Shown here: positions 1 through 10,624 of the stretch, piece after piece
Layout: each line of letters opens with the position of its first letter
Position numbering within the stretch: position 1 is the stretch's first letter
DNA from: Pseudoalteromonas rubra
GTDB lineage: Bacteria; Pseudomonadota; Gammaproteobacteria; Enterobacterales; Alteromonadaceae
Length of the DNA stretch: 64,000 nt
Direction of reading: 5' to 3'
NCBI RefSeq assembly: GCF_005887095.1
Contig: NZ_PNCI01000019.1
Coordinates: 124,001 to 188,000 of the forward strand
The notes under the pieces: model-generated
Seen by the model: only the letters and a program-made list of their open reading frames with translations
What the model was told of the DNA's origin: nothing
The model's database searches: none
Made by a program: the position numbers and the translations under genes

Positions 1-607
1 CAGTATTCAAATCTTCAAACACTTTGGCGCAACGTTTACCCGCATCGCCACTCAACGCCATGGCAATACCAAACAGCAGAGCAAATACAATCACCTGGAG
101 CATCTTACCGCTGGCCATTGCATTGATAGGGTTGGTCGGGAACATGCTAATAATGACCTGTGCCAGCGTTGGTGCTTGCTGTGCATCGAAGGTCGCCGTA
201 GTCGGAATTGCGACGCCTCCACCCGGGCTAACCAGCAGGGCAAGAGAAATAGCCACAGTAATTGCGATGGCAGTGGTAGAGAGGTAAAGCAAAATGGACT
301 TACCACCCAGACGACCCAGCTTCTTAGGATCGCTCAGGCTACAGGTACCGACCACCAGAGAAATAAAGACCAAAGGAACAACTAGCATTTTCAAACTGGC
401 GATAAAAATCTGCCCACCGATGTGGAACAGTCCGTCTACGAAAAAGCCTTTGATTGGCAAATCGAACAGGCCCAGAGGAATTGCAACTTCGGGCTTATCG
501 CCCAGAATGGTTTGTATCAACAGACCCAGAATAACACCCAAAATCATGCCCAGCATGATACGGGTAGTTAGGCTCATTTTTTTGTTTTGTGACATAGCCT
601 TTGACAT
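1..607 (-). CDS. Dicarboxylate/amino acid:cation symporter (DAACS family), partial
   Basis: This is the N-terminal 202 residues of a multi-pass inner-membrane symporter; the 3' part lies outside the window. Family members take up C4-dicarboxylates or acidic amino acids with Na+ or H+. Visible features are a hydrophobic first helix (TRIMLGMILGVILGLLI), the conserved stretch MLVVPLVFISLVVGTCSLSD, the following GRLGGKS, and a helix ending in INAMASGKMLQVIVFALLFG. I chose the ATG at 607; a second in-frame ATG at 595 has an equally plausible AAGG in front of it. The gene is divergent from the Ig-repeat lipoprotein. The substrate cannot be decided without the C-terminal binding motifs. Confidence 0.9.
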   Translation of the reverse strand, partial: MSKAMSQNKKMSLTTRIMLGMILGVILGLLIQTILGDKPEVAIPLGLFDLPIKGFFVDGLFHIGGQIFIASLKMLVVPLVFISLVVGTCSLSDPKKLGRLGGKSILLYLSTTAIAITVAISLALLVSPGGGVAIPTTATFDAQQAPTLAQVIISMFPTNPINAMASGKMLQVIVFALLFGIAMALSGDAGKRCAKVFEDLNT

Positions 608-773
608 CGTCCTAACACTTACATTTTACAAAATCGCTATAGCCTAACAGGATAGTTGAATATGAACAGAAAAAATCGATGACAGCCGCTAAAAATTTGT
701 GATTTTACATCCACAATTGGGTTAACATGGTGAAAATAACTCAAAATTATTAGATTGCTAGGGAGAATCGAAA

Positions 774-3700
774 ATGTCTCTGATGCGCTGGTTTAGTATT
801 ACTTTGCTCAGTTTGCTGATGATCGCCTGTGGTGGCGGTGGTTCGATTGAAAAAGACACCTCGGGAGGTGGCGGTACAAATACAGATTATGAACTGGTAC
901 TGAGTACAAGTTCAGCAAGTGGCGGAAGCCTCAGTATCAGTAACCCCATCACAATCACAGCAAAACTCACCAATGATGGTGCACCCGTTGCCAATAATCT
1001 GGTTAAATTTACTAATGACGAGTTTTCTGACTTCGCCTCTGTGAGTTCACAACTGACCGACAGCAATGGTGAAGCGAAAGTGACGATTATCGCCAATCGG
1101 TTAGGCGGGGCGGGTACCATTTCAGCCACTGCGGACGTGGGTGAAAATACCGTGAGTGGTTCAGTACCTTATGCCGCGACTGGTGATGGTGGTATTCAAA
1201 TCGCGATGACGATTACCGGCTCAGATGGTCAGCCGATCAATGCGACTAATCCAATTAGCGGTACAGAGATTGCGACAGTCACCGCAGTCCTAACCGACAA
1301 TGGCACGCCATTGAATGGACAGGTACTTGAGTTTTCTAAAGAGGCCGACAGCGAAGATCTACTTGTTACGAATGGCAACTCAAATGTACAGACTGACGCC
1401 AATGGTGCGGCACGTTTACTTGTCCAGGCAACGGACAAAGTGGGAGCAGGCTATGTTCAGGTTACCTATAACGAAGACATCAACGCCCGTATCGGATTCG
1501 AGTCAGCAGGTAACCCCTTTTACGATAAAGAGGTTTACGACCTGCGCGTGCAATTGGTTAACGCCGCTGAGCAAGCTTCCAGTGACTTGTCACTGGCTAA
1601 TCCGTTGACGGCACAAATTCAGCTCACTTTGAATGAACAGCCCGTTGCAAACGCTGAAATCGCGGTTTCTGTTGAAGCCAGCGCGCGCTTTGCAAAGCCA
1701 ACCGAGTCAGTCAGAACAGATGCGAATGGTCAGGCAGAAATTCAAATTTTCGCGACAGAAACAGCGACGGTTGATCAACAACTTGATGCGTTTACGGCAA
1801 CTTACTCAGTGTCCGGTGATGAAGCAGCCAGAACCGTTGCCAGCTACGTTGGAGCGGGAGATGGTGGTCTGCAAATGACGGTCTCCGTGGTTGACTCTGC
1901 AGGAAATGCAATCACCAAAGAAAATCCCCTACTTACGGAAAGGGAGGGAAAAGTAGAAGTGAACCTCACACGAGATGGCGTGCCTGTCGCAAATGAGCTG
2001 GTTACTGTGGGAGAGTTAGTAAGATCAGTGATTGATGACGAAGCTGCACTTACTAATGACGACGGTGATGCGATTTTTAAACTCATTGTGAATAACTCCA
2101 AAGGTTGGGAAGAGTTTGATGTATCTTACGCCGGGCGAGCGTTAGCAACAGGCAGGTATTACTCTCAGGGCATTGTAGCGGGTGAAGGAATACAGCTTTT
2201 AGTCAGCGTCGTCGACGATGAGGACAATGCCATTAACCAGGAAAATCCTCTTAAGCCAGGTACGGTCACACGAGTGGTCGCAACTTTAACTAGAGACGGT
2301 AAAGCAATTGAAAACGAGTTGGTGACCATTTCCGGAGGGACTAAGGCGGTTACTTCCCCTTCTGATGGTGTGACGATCACTGATGGCAATGGCGAGGCCG
2401 TTGTTACGCTTATTCCAAATAAAATCATCGGGTGGGATCAGGTTTCTGCCTCCTACGGTAGTGGTGGTGCCGCTGTGACAGAAGTGGCGAGATACTACTC
2501 TGACGGTGACGAAGATTTTGGCGAAAGTGGTTACAAACTGCTTGTTTCAAGTTCGAATGCACAAGGCGCGTCAAATTCAGTGTCCGCTGCCTCACCTCTG
2601 ACGCTGTCGGTTAACCTAACACTAGACAGTGATGCAGAAGAAAATGCGCGCATCCAGTTTACCGTTGATCAGTATGCTGACCTGGAAGACCCATTCTCAG
2701 GTGATATAGTAAAAACTTACTCGACACTTACAGATAATACCGGTAACACGAGTATCAGACTTGTTGATAACTCTACGTCTGGCGCGGGGTCAGTAACCGT
2801 GTCATTTATTGAAAACGATGCCGTGGTTGTGTCTAGTCGCCTTAACTTTATTAGTGCCGGTGATGGTGGTATCAAGCTGTCTGATATTTCTCTCGTTAAC
2901 TCATCTGATCGTGATCAGAATATTGATGCAAGTACGCCGCTTAACGACCAAACAACAGGTATTGCAATTGTGACACTGACTCAAAATGGTGTGCCTCTGG
3001 CTAACAAGCCTGTGTTATTCACGACGGATAGCTTAGCAACCCTGAACCCAGCCAGCGGCTTAGTTCAGACTAACGCAAATGGTGTTGCAGAAATCACGGT
3101 ATTGCCTACCGTAACATCTGGTTTGGGGCGTATAAATGTTGCCTATGAATTAAATGGGGTCACATATACAAGCGATGAGCCGAAATATTTTAACTCTGCC
3201 GGTGCGAGTAATCAAAATGAAGGGGATTACAACATTCAAGTCAGATTGCTGACTGGCTGTAATTCAAATTGGGATGAAGACAGAGAAACGGCGAAGTTGA
3301 ACCCGTCTGAACCGTCAACAGGTTGTAATATCATTACTAACCTTGAGTCGACGGAAATTCCCGATATTTATGTCAGTATCACTGAGCGTCAGGATACTTC
3401 GAAAAACATTGCTAATGCGATCGTAGATATCACAACCAGCGTAGGCCAGGTGTTACCTTCTTCTGGCAGGGTATTAACTGATAGCCAAGGTGTTGCATTA
3501 CTTAAGTTTCAACCGGGCAATGGTAGTGGTGCTGGCACCATTACTGCGTCGTATAGCGGAGAAACCGGCTCCCGTAACTTCTCTATTGGTCTGCAGAGTC
3601 TGTATTTAGACTTATCTGCGCCGCATGGTACTGATGAAGCCACGGCACTTAAATCCGGTGGCTCTATGGTCATTACCGCCAATGTTTATTCGGATGAAGC

Positions 3701-5702
3701 AAAGCAAAACCCGTATACGTTGCCTGTTGATGTAGAATTTAGTTCGACCTGTGCTGATGAAGGCACAGCAACAATTGATGCACAGGTGAGATCTATCAAT
3801 GGCGTTGCCAGTTCAACGTTCAGGGCAAATGGTTGTAATGGTCTTGACACTGTGGTGGCGACGATCACATCTGGTGGTGGCGTAAATCAACCTGAGTCCG
3901 TTCAATTCAGAGTCTTGGAAGCTGAAGCGCAGGCTATTGCTTTTGTTTCCGCATCAAATGCGTTTATTGGTCTACCTCCTGGTATCGGGGGAGTACCAAC
4001 AACTTCTGTACTAAAATTTAAGCTGACAGATACAGATAGTTTGCCATTAAAGCAAAAACGGATGGACTTTAAGGTCTCAGATCAATCCGGTGAAGCTTTG
4101 CTCGTAAACTATAGTAGCAGCACTGATAATGAAGGGGTTGCGCAAACTACTATCACATCAGGGATAGTGCCGGGGGCTCTGGTCGTTGAAGCCTGCTATG
4201 TCAAAGATGAGCTGTATAAAGACTTGCCGGACGGACAAAATGTAACGTGCTGGCAGTCGCAAATCGATCTTTGTGCCTCTCTCTCTGAATCTGAGCTCGA
4301 CGAAGGAAAGTATGGCTGTGTCAAAGATGAAACATTAACCCTTATCCCAATTGCAGACCAAATCAATGCGGTGTCTTCTGGCGTTGTCTTGTCATCAGGT
4401 GTGCCTGATCAAAACAGTTTCGATGCCGCACCGACTAAAAATAATCTTAATGCATTGGACAACATCGGTGTAACAACGGATATCAATGTGTATTTTGGTG
4501 ACCAGTTCAATCAGTTGTCGGGTGATAATATCGTTGCCAATGTGCTCGCAGAAGCGGGTGTAGTTGGTGCCATTGGCGGACCAGCAAGTAGCACCTATGA
4601 ATGTCAGGCTGTTGACGGTTTGTGTGTTGTTCAATGGAGACGCCAGGGAGATATTCCGTTTAGTGACGGAAAATGGGGGAATACCCTCGATAGGGTTTGT
4701 GATACATATTTTGGACAGACTGCACCATGTATTGGCGGGTACCCCGCGAACAACTTAGATGGCAATCCGATAGTGCGAGGGGGTAGAGTATCTATTCTCG
4801 TTACTGCCAAGGGCCAGGAGAGCTTTGTTGATAAACCCAGTTCAGATGGAATAGAAAGAAGAAATGGTCGATTCGATCAGGGGGAATTCTATACCGCATT
4901 CGATTTGCCAGAAGCCTTTATTGATAATAATGAAGACGGCAAGTTCAGAAACTGTGACGAAAATGGGGAGAACTGCCAACCGGTGAGCTGTGACCTGCCT
5001 TCTCAAGATTGTGAACCCGGTAACAGCACTGGCGGGCATTTCGAAACCTTTAGTGATATCAACAACAACGGCGTATATGACAAAGCTGATGGTATTTATA
5101 ACGGCCTGTTATGCTCTGAAGAGGCGATGAACGCTGATGGTGGTCCGTATTGTACAAGAGACTTAATAGAAGTACGTAAGACGTTTGAAATTGTCTTGTC
5201 GGGTAACATACCTTATGTCAGATTTGCGGTTCCCAAGACATATATGAATCCCGCCTACGCAACGGATCCGGTTGCTAACCCCGTCAGTTGTGATGGGACA
5301 TCTGAGGCTTTGCTTATTGGGTTGGCGTCTCTCGAAGATTCGAATAGTGCTGATTACTGTGATATCGAACAAATAGACCTTACTCATGCTAACGTTGGTG
5401 CAACCACTTTTATTCCCGTACATATTTTCTATTCGGATATTAACGGCAACACGTTACCGGCTGGCACCACTATCACCATTACAACAAACAATGGTGAAGT
5501 CGGTGTGGGTAGCCTGACAGGCACTATTACCGACTCAACTGCAAGTGGTACGCTAGAGGCGGTCGTTTCGATTTCCAGAGAGGCAGCATCTAACAGCAGA
5601 ACCGTCGGAAATATGACTGTCACCTTTACTATTCCATCAGCCAGTGATGATGGTGAATCTACAGTTCATACCAGAACGTTGAGCATTATAGACGCTGGCT
5701 AA
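774..5702 (+). CDS. Very large Ig-like repeat lipoprotein (invasin/Big_1-like), 1642 aa
   Basis: Predicted surface or periplasmic lipoprotein. The N-terminus is a lipoprotein signal with lipobox MIAC and Cys19 as the lipidated residue, followed by GGGG. There is no Asp at +2, so outer-membrane sorting is expected. From about residue 38 to about 1130 it consists of roughly ten repeats of 100-120 residues. Each has the bacterial Ig (Big_1) pattern: a start such as IQIAMTI, 'NP' followed by hydrophobic strands, 'T(D/N)xNGxA' near the end of the domain, and linkers such as GAGDGG, ATGDGG and SAGDGG. The last 500 residues are non-repetitive and Cys-rich, with calcium-loop-like stretches (DNNEDGKF, DINNNGVYDKAD). 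A GGGAG ribosome site precedes the ATG. It is monocistronic and ends in a strong terminator. A role in adhesion is an inference; no beta-barrel or LysM domain is present, so it is not a complete intimin. Confidence 0.85.
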   Translation: MSLMRWFSITLLSLLMIACGGGGSIEKDTSGGGGTNTDYELVLSTSSASGGSLSISNPITITAKLTNDGAPVANNLVKFTNDEFSDFASVSSQLTDSNGEAKVTIIANRLGGAGTISATADVGENTVSGSVPYAATGDGGIQIAMTITGSDGQPINATNPISGTEIATVTAVLTDNGTPLNGQVLEFSKEADSEDLLVTNGNSNVQTDANGAARLLVQATDKVGAGYVQVTYNEDINARIGFESAGNPFYDKEVYDLRVQLVNAAEQASSDLSLANPLTAQIQLTLNEQPVANAEIAVSVEASARFAKPTESVRTDANGQAEIQIFATETATVDQQLDAFTATYSVSGDEAARTVASYVGAGDGGLQMTVSVVDSAGNAITKENPLLTEREGKVEVNLTRDGVPVANELVTVGELVRSVIDDEAALTNDDGDAIFKLIVNNSKGWEEFDVSYAGRALATGRYYSQGIVAGEGIQLLVSVVDDEDNAINQENPLKPGTVTRVVATLTRDGKAIENELVTISGGTKAVTSPSDGVTITDGNGEAVVTLIPNKIIGWDQVSASYGSGGAAVTEVARYYSDGDEDFGESGYKLLVSSSNAQGASNSVSAASPLTLSVNLTLDSDAEENARIQFTVDQYADLEDPFSGDIVKTYSTLTDNTGNTSIRLVDNSTSGAGSVTVSFIENDAVVVSSRLNFISAGDGGIKLSDISLVNSSDRDQNIDASTPLNDQTTGIAIVTLTQNGVPLANKPVLFTTDSLATLNPASGLVQTNANGVAEITVLPTVTSGLGRINVAYELNGVTYTSDEPKYFNSAGASNQNEGDYNIQVRLLTGCNSNWDEDRETAKLNPSEPSTGCNIITNLESTEIPDIYVSITERQDTSKNIANAIVDITTSVGQVLPSSGRVLTDSQGVALLKFQPGNGSGAGTITASYSGETGSRNFSIGLQSLYLDLSAPHGTDEATALKSGGSMVITANVYSDEAKQNPYTLPVDVEFSSTCADEGTATIDAQVRSINGVASSTFRANGCNGLDTVVATITSGGGVNQPESVQFRVLEAEAQAIAFVSASNAFIGLPPGIGGVPTTSVLKFKLTDTDSLPLKQKRMDFKVSDQSGEALLVNYSSSTDNEGVAQTTITSGIVPGALVVEACYVKDELYKDLPDGQNVTCWQSQIDLCASLSESELDEGKYGCVKDETLTLIPIADQINAVSSGVVLSSGVPDQNSFDAAPTKNNLNALDNIGVTTDINVYFGDQFNQLSGDNIVANVLAEAGVVGAIGGPASSTYECQAVDGLCVVQWRRQGDIPFSDGKWGNTLDRVCDTYFGQTAPCIGGYPANNLDGNPIVRGGRVSILVTAKGQESFVDKPSSDGIERRNGRFDQGEFYTAFDLPEAFIDNNEDGKFRNCDENGENCQPVSCDLPSQDCEPGNSTGGHFETFSDINNNGVYDKADGIYNGLLCSEEAMNADGGPYCTRDLIEVRKTFEIVLSGNIPYVRFAVPKTYMNPAYATDPVANPVSCDGTSEALLIGLASLEDSNSADYCDIEQIDLTHANVGATTFIPVHIFYSDINGNTLPAGTTITITTNNGEVGVGSLTGTITDSTASGTLEAVVSISREAASNSRTVGNMTVTFTIPSASDDGESTVHTRTLSIIDAG

Positions 5703-5714
5703 CAACGTCAAAAC

Positions 5715-5739
5715 AAGGGCCAAATTATTGGCCCTTTTT
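5715..5739 (+). terminator. Intrinsic terminator after the Ig-repeat lipoprotein
   Basis: An 8-bp stem, AAGGGCCA (5715-5722) with TGGCCCTT (5729-5736), has a 6-nt AT-rich loop and a T run ending at 5739. It lies 12 nt after the stop codon. Confidence 0.9.
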
Positions 5740-5956
5740 CTTTAGCCCTTGAAATTCCTTTCATATCCGCTATATTCGCCCTTTCCATCAAGCAATCTAT
5801 ACGCCTGGGTAAATTAGCAACAACAATTGTTCATAAAATCACTGCTTGGCGAAAAGATCGAACGAAAAGCTTGTAACAATAGGTATTTGTGGATATACCT
5901 ATATTTAATCGCGCCCAATGAAGGGCAACAACCAGACAGAAGTCAAATAGGCAGCT

Positions 5957-8599
5957 ATGGGCAAATCGCTAGTAATCGTAGAGTCTCCCGCAAAGGCAAA
6001 AACTATCAATAAGTACCTGGGTAAAGACTACATTGTGAAATCCAGTGTTGGTCATATCCGTGATCTTCCAACCTCAGGCGCAGGTAAAACTAAAGGCCTG
6101 GCAACAAAATCTCCCGCTGAAGTGAGAAAGATGTCGCCAGAGGAAAAGGCTGAATATAGAAAGAAGAAAGATTACGCGAACCTGGTTGCCCGGATGGGAA
6201 TAGACCCGGAAAAAGGCTGGGAGCCGCACTATGAAGTGCTACCTGGCAAAGAAAAAGTCGTACAAGAACTGGCTAAGCTCGCAGAAAATGCAGACACCAT
6301 CTATCTCGCAACCGATTTGGATAGAGAGGGAGAGGCAATCGCGTGGCACCTTGAAGAAGTGATCGGTGCTGATGCAAGCAAATATAAACGTGTTGTATTT
6401 AACGAAATCACCAAAAATGCCATCACACAGGCGTTTGAGGCACCAGGGCAGCTAAACACTGACATGGTTTATGCGCAGCAGGCTAGGCGCTTCCTCGACC
6501 GCGTTGTGGGTTTTATGGTATCTCCTTTGTTGTGGCAAAAAGTCGCGCGCGGATTATCAGCCGGTCGTGTTCAGTCTGTGGCCGTTCGCTTACTGGTAGA
6601 ACGTGAGCGTGAAATTAAAGCGTTTATTCCGGAAGAGTTTTGGGATATTCATGCGGACACAGCGTTAGCGGAACAAGACGTCCGCTTTGCCGTGACCAAG
6701 TATCAGGGTGAAGCTTTTAAACCACTGAACGAAACGCAAGCTAATAAAGCCGTTGCTGAGCTGCAAAAAGCACAGTATCAGGTTGTTAAGGTTGAAGAGA
6801 AACCCAGTAAGAGCCGTCCCAGTGCACCTTTTATTACCTCAACCATGCAGCAGGCGGCAAGCACCCGTCTGGGCTACGGGGTGAAAAAGACCATGATGCT
6901 GGCACAACGTTTGTACGAAGCGGGTTACATTACCTATATGCGTACAGACTCAACCAACCTGTCTAATGATGCGGTTGAAATGGCCCGTGGGTATATTCTG
7001 GATAACTTTGGCGACAAGTATTTACCTGGCGCGCCAATTAAATACAGTGCTAAGGACAATGCTCAGGAAGCGCACGAGGCGATCCGTCCTTCTGATGTTA
7101 AAATCCTTTCCGGACATGTTGAAGGCGTTGATGCCGATGCCAAGAAGCTCTATGAGCTTATCTGGCGCCAGTTTGTCGCTTGTCAGATGACACCAGCAGA
7201 ATACGACCTGACCAATATTACTGTAGGGGCGGGCGATTACACGCTTAAAGCACGCGGTCGAGTGTTGCGTTTTGACGGTTGGACACGTGTGCAGCCAGCA
7301 GTACGTAAGAAAAACGAAGAGGAACAGGCACTGCCAGCTGTTGCGGTAGGTGATAGCGTGCAGTTGCAGGCGCTGGATCCAAAACAGCACTTTACTAAAC
7401 CGCCGGCACGCTTTAGTGAGGCGAGCTTGGTTAAAGAGCTTGAAAAACGAGGCATTGGCCGCCCATCTACTTATGCGTCAATTATCTCGACCATTCAGGA
7501 TCGTGGTTACGTGCGAGTGGAAAACCGCCGTTTCTATGCTGAGAAAATGGGGGAGATTGTCACCGACCGGTTGATAGAAAACTTCGACGAACTGATGGAC
7601 TTTGATTTTACCGCCAAAATGGAAAATCGTCTGGACGAAATCGCTGAGGGTGATCGTGTTTGGACTCAGGTACTTGATAAATTCTACGCCGATTTCTCTA
7701 ACCAGCTTGAACTGGCTGGTAAAGAGGAAGCCGAAGGCGGCATGCGTCAGAATGTCATGGTTGAGACCGACATCGATTGTCCAACCTGTGGTCGTAAGAT
7801 GGGGATCCGCACGGCTTCTACCGGGGTATTCCTGGGTTGTACCGGTTACAACTTACCGCCAAAAGAGCGCTGTACAACGACCATGAACCTCATCCCGGGT
7901 GATGAAGCGGTTGATGCGGATGTAGAAGACGCAGAAACCGAAAGCCTGAGACAGATGAAGCGTTGTCCTAAGTGCGAAACCGCGATGGATTCTTATCTGA
8001 TTGACGAAAAGCGTAAGCTACACGTCTGTGGTAATAACCCGGGTTGTAGTGGCTACGTGATTGAGGAAGGCAGCTTCAAGATTAAAGGCTATGACGGGCC
8101 GGTCATCGAGTGCGACAAGTGTGGCGCAGACATGCAGCTTAAGTCAGGCCGTTTCGGTAAGTACTTTGACTGTACCAGTGAAGCCTGCAAAAACACGCGT
8201 AAGCTGCTGAAAAGCGGTGAGCCTGCGCCGCCTAAAGAAGATCCGGTGCACTTACCTGAACTCCCGTGTGAGAAGTCAGAAGCTTATTTTGTGCTTCGTG
8301 ACGGTGCATCGGGTATTTTCCTGGCTGCGCATACCTTCCCTAAATCCAGGGAAACGCGTGCGCCCAAAGTGGCTGAGCTTAAACGCTTCAGAGATCGCAT
8401 TTCGCCTAAGTTCTATTATCTGGCGGATGCGCCAGAGCAGGATAGTGATGGTAATCTGGCCGTAGTAAGGTATTCTCGTAAAACCAAATCGCAATATGTG
8501 ATGACGGAAGTCGAAGGAAAAGCCACAGGCTGGAAAGCGACCTACGAAAACGGTAAGTGGGTTGAGGAAGAGAAAAAGCGTAAGAGCGCTAAGTCCTAA
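5957..8599 (+). CDS. topA: DNA topoisomerase I (type IA)
   Basis: Relaxes negatively supercoiled DNA by passing one strand through a transient break. The 880 residues match the usual gammaproteobacterial length. The Toprim domain starts at residue 3 (LVIVESPAK, with its catalytic Glu) and carries the acidic motif [10 protein letters not shown] near residues 117-126. The active-site tyrosine is Tyr327 in YITYMRTDS. The C-terminal part has three four-cysteine zinc fingers, starting at [17 protein letters not shown] and CDKCGADM, and then a basic tail ending in KKRKSAKS. The start fits the family N-terminus [12 protein letters not shown] terminator shared with the convergent small secreted protein follows. 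Confidence 0.98.
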   Translation: MGKSLVIVESPAKAKTINKYLGKDYIVKSSVGHIRDLPTSGAGKTKGLATKSPAEVRKMSPEEKAEYRKKKDYANLVARMGIDPEKGWEPHYEVLPGKEKVVQELAKLAENADTIYLATDLDREGEAIAWHLEEVIGADASKYKRVVFNEITKNAITQAFEAPGQLNTDMVYAQQARRFLDRVVGFMVSPLLWQKVARGLSAGRVQSVAVRLLVEREREIKAFIPEEFWDIHADTALAEQDVRFAVTKYQGEAFKPLNETQANKAVAELQKAQYQVVKVEEKPSKSRPSAPFITSTMQQAASTRLGYGVKKTMMLAQRLYEAGYITYMRTDSTNLSNDAVEMARGYILDNFGDKYLPGAPIKYSAKDNAQEAHEAIRPSDVKILSGHVEGVDADAKKLYELIWRQFVACQMTPAEYDLTNITVGAGDYTLKARGRVLRFDGWTRVQPAVRKKNEEEQALPAVAVGDSVQLQALDPKQHFTKPPARFSEASLVKELEKRGIGRPSTYASIISTIQDRGYVRVENRRFYAEKMGEIVTDRLIENFDELMDFDFTAKMENRLDEIAEGDRVWTQVLDKFYADFSNQLELAGKEEAEGGMRQNVMVETDIDCPTCGRKMGIRTASTGVFLGCTGYNLPPKERCTTTMNLIPGDEAVDADVEDAETESLRQMKRCPKCETAMDSYLIDEKRKLHVCGNNPGCSGYVIEEGSFKIKGYDGPVIECDKCGADMQLKSGRFGKYFDCTSEACKNTRKLLKSGEPAPPKEDPVHLPELPCEKSEAYFVLRDGASGIFLAAHTFPKSRETRAPKVAELKRFRDRISPKFYYLADAPEQDSDGNLAVVRYSRKTKSQYVMTEVEGKATGWKATYENGKWVEEEKKRKSAKS

Positions 8600-8631
8600 A
8601 TAACCAGTTTGATTACCCTATGATTGAAAAC

Positions 8632-8660
8632 AAAAAGGCCAGCAAAAACTGGCCTTTTTT
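8632..8660. terminator. Bidirectional terminator between topA and the small secreted protein
   Basis: An 11-bp stem, AAAAAGGCCAG (8632-8642) with CTGGCCTTTTT (8649-8659), closes a 6-nt loop. An A run on one side and a T run on the other let it serve both converging genes. Confidence 0.9.
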
Positions 8661-8672
8661 GATCTTTGAGTA

Positions 8673-8921
8673 TTAGATGTCGACTTCTGTCACGGTCACG
8701 TAGCCGCTGGCAGATAGCTCCTCGTTAACACACTGCAAAACGTACTGACGTAGCGCATCGGTTGCAACTTCGTCATCCTGAGCCCATTCAACACACATTT
8801 GTGTCAGCTCTGCAACTAGGCTAGCTGGTGCACTTTGTAGTTGCGAGTCATCTGCAGCAACTGAGGTTGAAGTTAAAGTAGCGGCTAAAACGCAGCTCGC
8901 CAGGGCTGAAAATAGTTTCAT
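8673..8921 (-). CDS. Small secreted hypothetical protein, 82 aa
   Basis: I do not recognise the family. The first 22 residues form a clear Sec signal peptide (MKLFSALASCVLAATLTSTSVAA, cleaved near VAA-DD). The mature part is about 60 residues, acidic, and has two cysteines (in QMCVEW and LQCVNEE) that could form one disulfide in the periplasm. An AAGGAAA-type ribosome site precedes the ATG on the minus strand. It is monocistronic, convergent with topA, and shares its terminator. The signal peptide and clean gene boundaries make it a real gene rather than a chance reading frame, but the function is unknown. Confidence 0.75.
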   Translation of the reverse strand: MKLFSALASCVLAATLTSTSVAADDSQLQSAPASLVAELTQMCVEWAQDDEVATDALRQYVLQCVNEELSASGYVTVTEVDI

Positions 8922-9141
8922 TGATGTTTCCTTTTGTGTTTAGTGTAACGTTTCGTCACAGTGAATTTTTAAACTAAAACGCAAAAAAAGAACAACGAAA
9001 TAAATCACTCTTAAAGATAAGTGAATGTGATTTGAAGATTAATCAGCTGTTTTTGATTAGGGAACTGCCGACATAACAATGATATACTCGAGTACATCTG
9101 ACTTATAGAAGACCCGCCCGGGCACTGAAAAGGACGGTACA

Positions 9142-10623
9142 ATGAAAAATAATCGCGGACGATTCCGCATGCTGCTCAGACACAGCCTGATTGCTGTTGG
9201 CCTGCTCAGTGGCACAGTCAGCCATGCCGACACAGCTGGCCTGACTCCTTGCTATGCCAAGGGACTTGCCGATCAGCTGCTGTGCGGCAGTGTGGAGCAG
9301 CCCTTATCGGAAAATAACAGTGAACAGATCAGCATACACTATGCAGTGATCCCAGCTATTAAACAGGTCCATCCAACAGAAGCCATTTTGGCATTCGCTG
9401 GCGGACCGGGACAATCCGCCATTGACGTTGCGGCCGTCTTTGCACGTGTCTTGCGTTATGCTCGCGAAGAGCGGGATATTATTTTGGTTGATCAACGTGG
9501 TACCGGTAAATCTAGTTTGCTTCAGTGTGACATGGATCCTCTTGAGGCGCAGTTTGCCTTTAATGACGATGCGCTGCCCATTTTTGAATATAGTCGTGAA
9601 GAAACCCAGAAGTGTAAAACTAAGCTTAATACTGATCTCAGCCACTTTACCACAGCTGCGGCAGTCAAGGATTTTGAAGCGGTACGCCTCGAGCTGGGAT
9701 ATAAAAAGCTTCACCTCTTTGGGGCGTCTTATGGTACGCGTATCGCACAAGAATATATGCGTCGCTACCCAGAGGCTGTGGCGAGTGCGACACTCGATGG
9801 CGTGGTACCTATGCAGCAAAGTCTGATTGCGATAGGCGAAGCCATAGATGACTCATTACAGGCGATATTCTCAGAATGTGCTGACAGCGCTGAATGTAAC
9901 CGCCAGTATCCGCAGTTGGCGCAACAGTATCGGACGCTGCTTGACGCACTGATAGCGCAACCAGCGACGGTACAGGTACCACATCCCAGAATGCACAACC
10001 TCATTCCGCTGGTGTTGACACAAAATAAGGTACGTTCGGCCATTCGTATGGCGCTGTATAGCCATACAACACGTGCTCTGGTGCCGCTGGCCATCAGCGA
10101 GGCGGTAAAAGGCAATTATTTACCTTTGGTTGGACTGATGGGCAGTGATTCCGCATTTGGCTCGCTGGCGATGGGCATGCACAGTGCAATCGTTTGCGGC
10201 GAAGACTGGCCTGCACTCACCGCGCAAACTCGGTCGCGTTTTGCCAGCAGTTACTTTGGGCGTCTGATGATGGAGTCACTCGATGCCAGTTGTCCGATAT
10301 GGCAGGTCAGCGCGGTCAAAAAAGACTTTTATCAGCCGCTCAGTACGGACATTCCAACCTTATTGTTGTCTGGCGGACTCGATCCCGCAACACCTCCAAG
10401 CTGGGCCGAGCTGGCCATGGTTAATATGACTAATGCACGTCATCTGATCGCTGATGAGGCAACGCATGGCGTGGCAGGGCAAAGTTGTGCCGATAAACTG
10501 GTTGCTGAATTCATCAGTCAGGGTGACCCCGACAAACTGGATGACAGCTGTTTAAAAAAGGCGACCGTCAGACGTTATTTTATGAATCCCAATGGCCCCG
10601 CAGTGGCAAGTCAGGAGCCGTAA
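9142..10623 (+). CDS. Secreted alpha/beta hydrolase, TAP-like / proline iminopeptidase type
   Basis: Probable periplasmic or secreted serine peptidase or esterase of 493 residues. The N-terminus is a signal peptide (basic residues 1-14, hydrophobic IAVGLLSG, cleavage near SHA-DT). The fold markers are FAGGPGQS (oxyanion region), VDQRGTGKS, and the nucleophile elbow GASYGT with Ser196. Asp414 sits in SGGLDPATP and His442 in ATHG, giving a complete Ser-Asp-His triad. The C-terminal TAP-like domain follows family order. AAGGAC lies just upstream of the ATG, and a 10-bp palindrome TACTCGAGTA is found at 9085-9094. It is followed after 1 nt by a NatAB-type ABC exporter, so the three genes are probably one operon. 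The substrate is unknown; an aminopeptidase acting on N-terminal residues is the family precedent. Confidence 0.85.
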   Translation: MKNNRGRFRMLLRHSLIAVGLLSGTVSHADTAGLTPCYAKGLADQLLCGSVEQPLSENNSEQISIHYAVIPAIKQVHPTEAILAFAGGPGQSAIDVAAVFARVLRYAREERDIILVDQRGTGKSSLLQCDMDPLEAQFAFNDDALPIFEYSREETQKCKTKLNTDLSHFTTAAAVKDFEAVRLELGYKKLHLFGASYGTRIAQEYMRRYPEAVASATLDGVVPMQQSLIAIGEAIDDSLQAIFSECADSAECNRQYPQLAQQYRTLLDALIAQPATVQVPHPRMHNLIPLVLTQNKVRSAIRMALYSHTTRALVPLAISEAVKGNYLPLVGLMGSDSAFGSLAMGMHSAIVCGEDWPALTAQTRSRFASSYFGRLMMESLDASCPIWQVSAVKKDFYQPLSTDIPTLLLSGGLDPATPPSWAELAMVNMTNARHLIADEATHGVAGQSCADKLVAEFISQGDPDKLDDSCLKKATVRRYFMNPNGPAVASQEP

Positions 10624-10624
10624 C

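Noticed and set aside
24..385. Plus-strand frames at the left edge
   Set aside because: They are antisense to the DAACS symporter, whose reading frame covers the whole stretch.
774..5702. The Ig-repeat gene as a recently acquired island
   Set aside because: No tRNA, integrase, direct repeats or mobile genes flank it, and its base composition is not clearly different by eye.
9304..9819. 171-residue minus-strand frame inside the hydrolase gene
   Set aside because: Antisense to a clear gene with a complete catalytic triad; no recognisable protein features.
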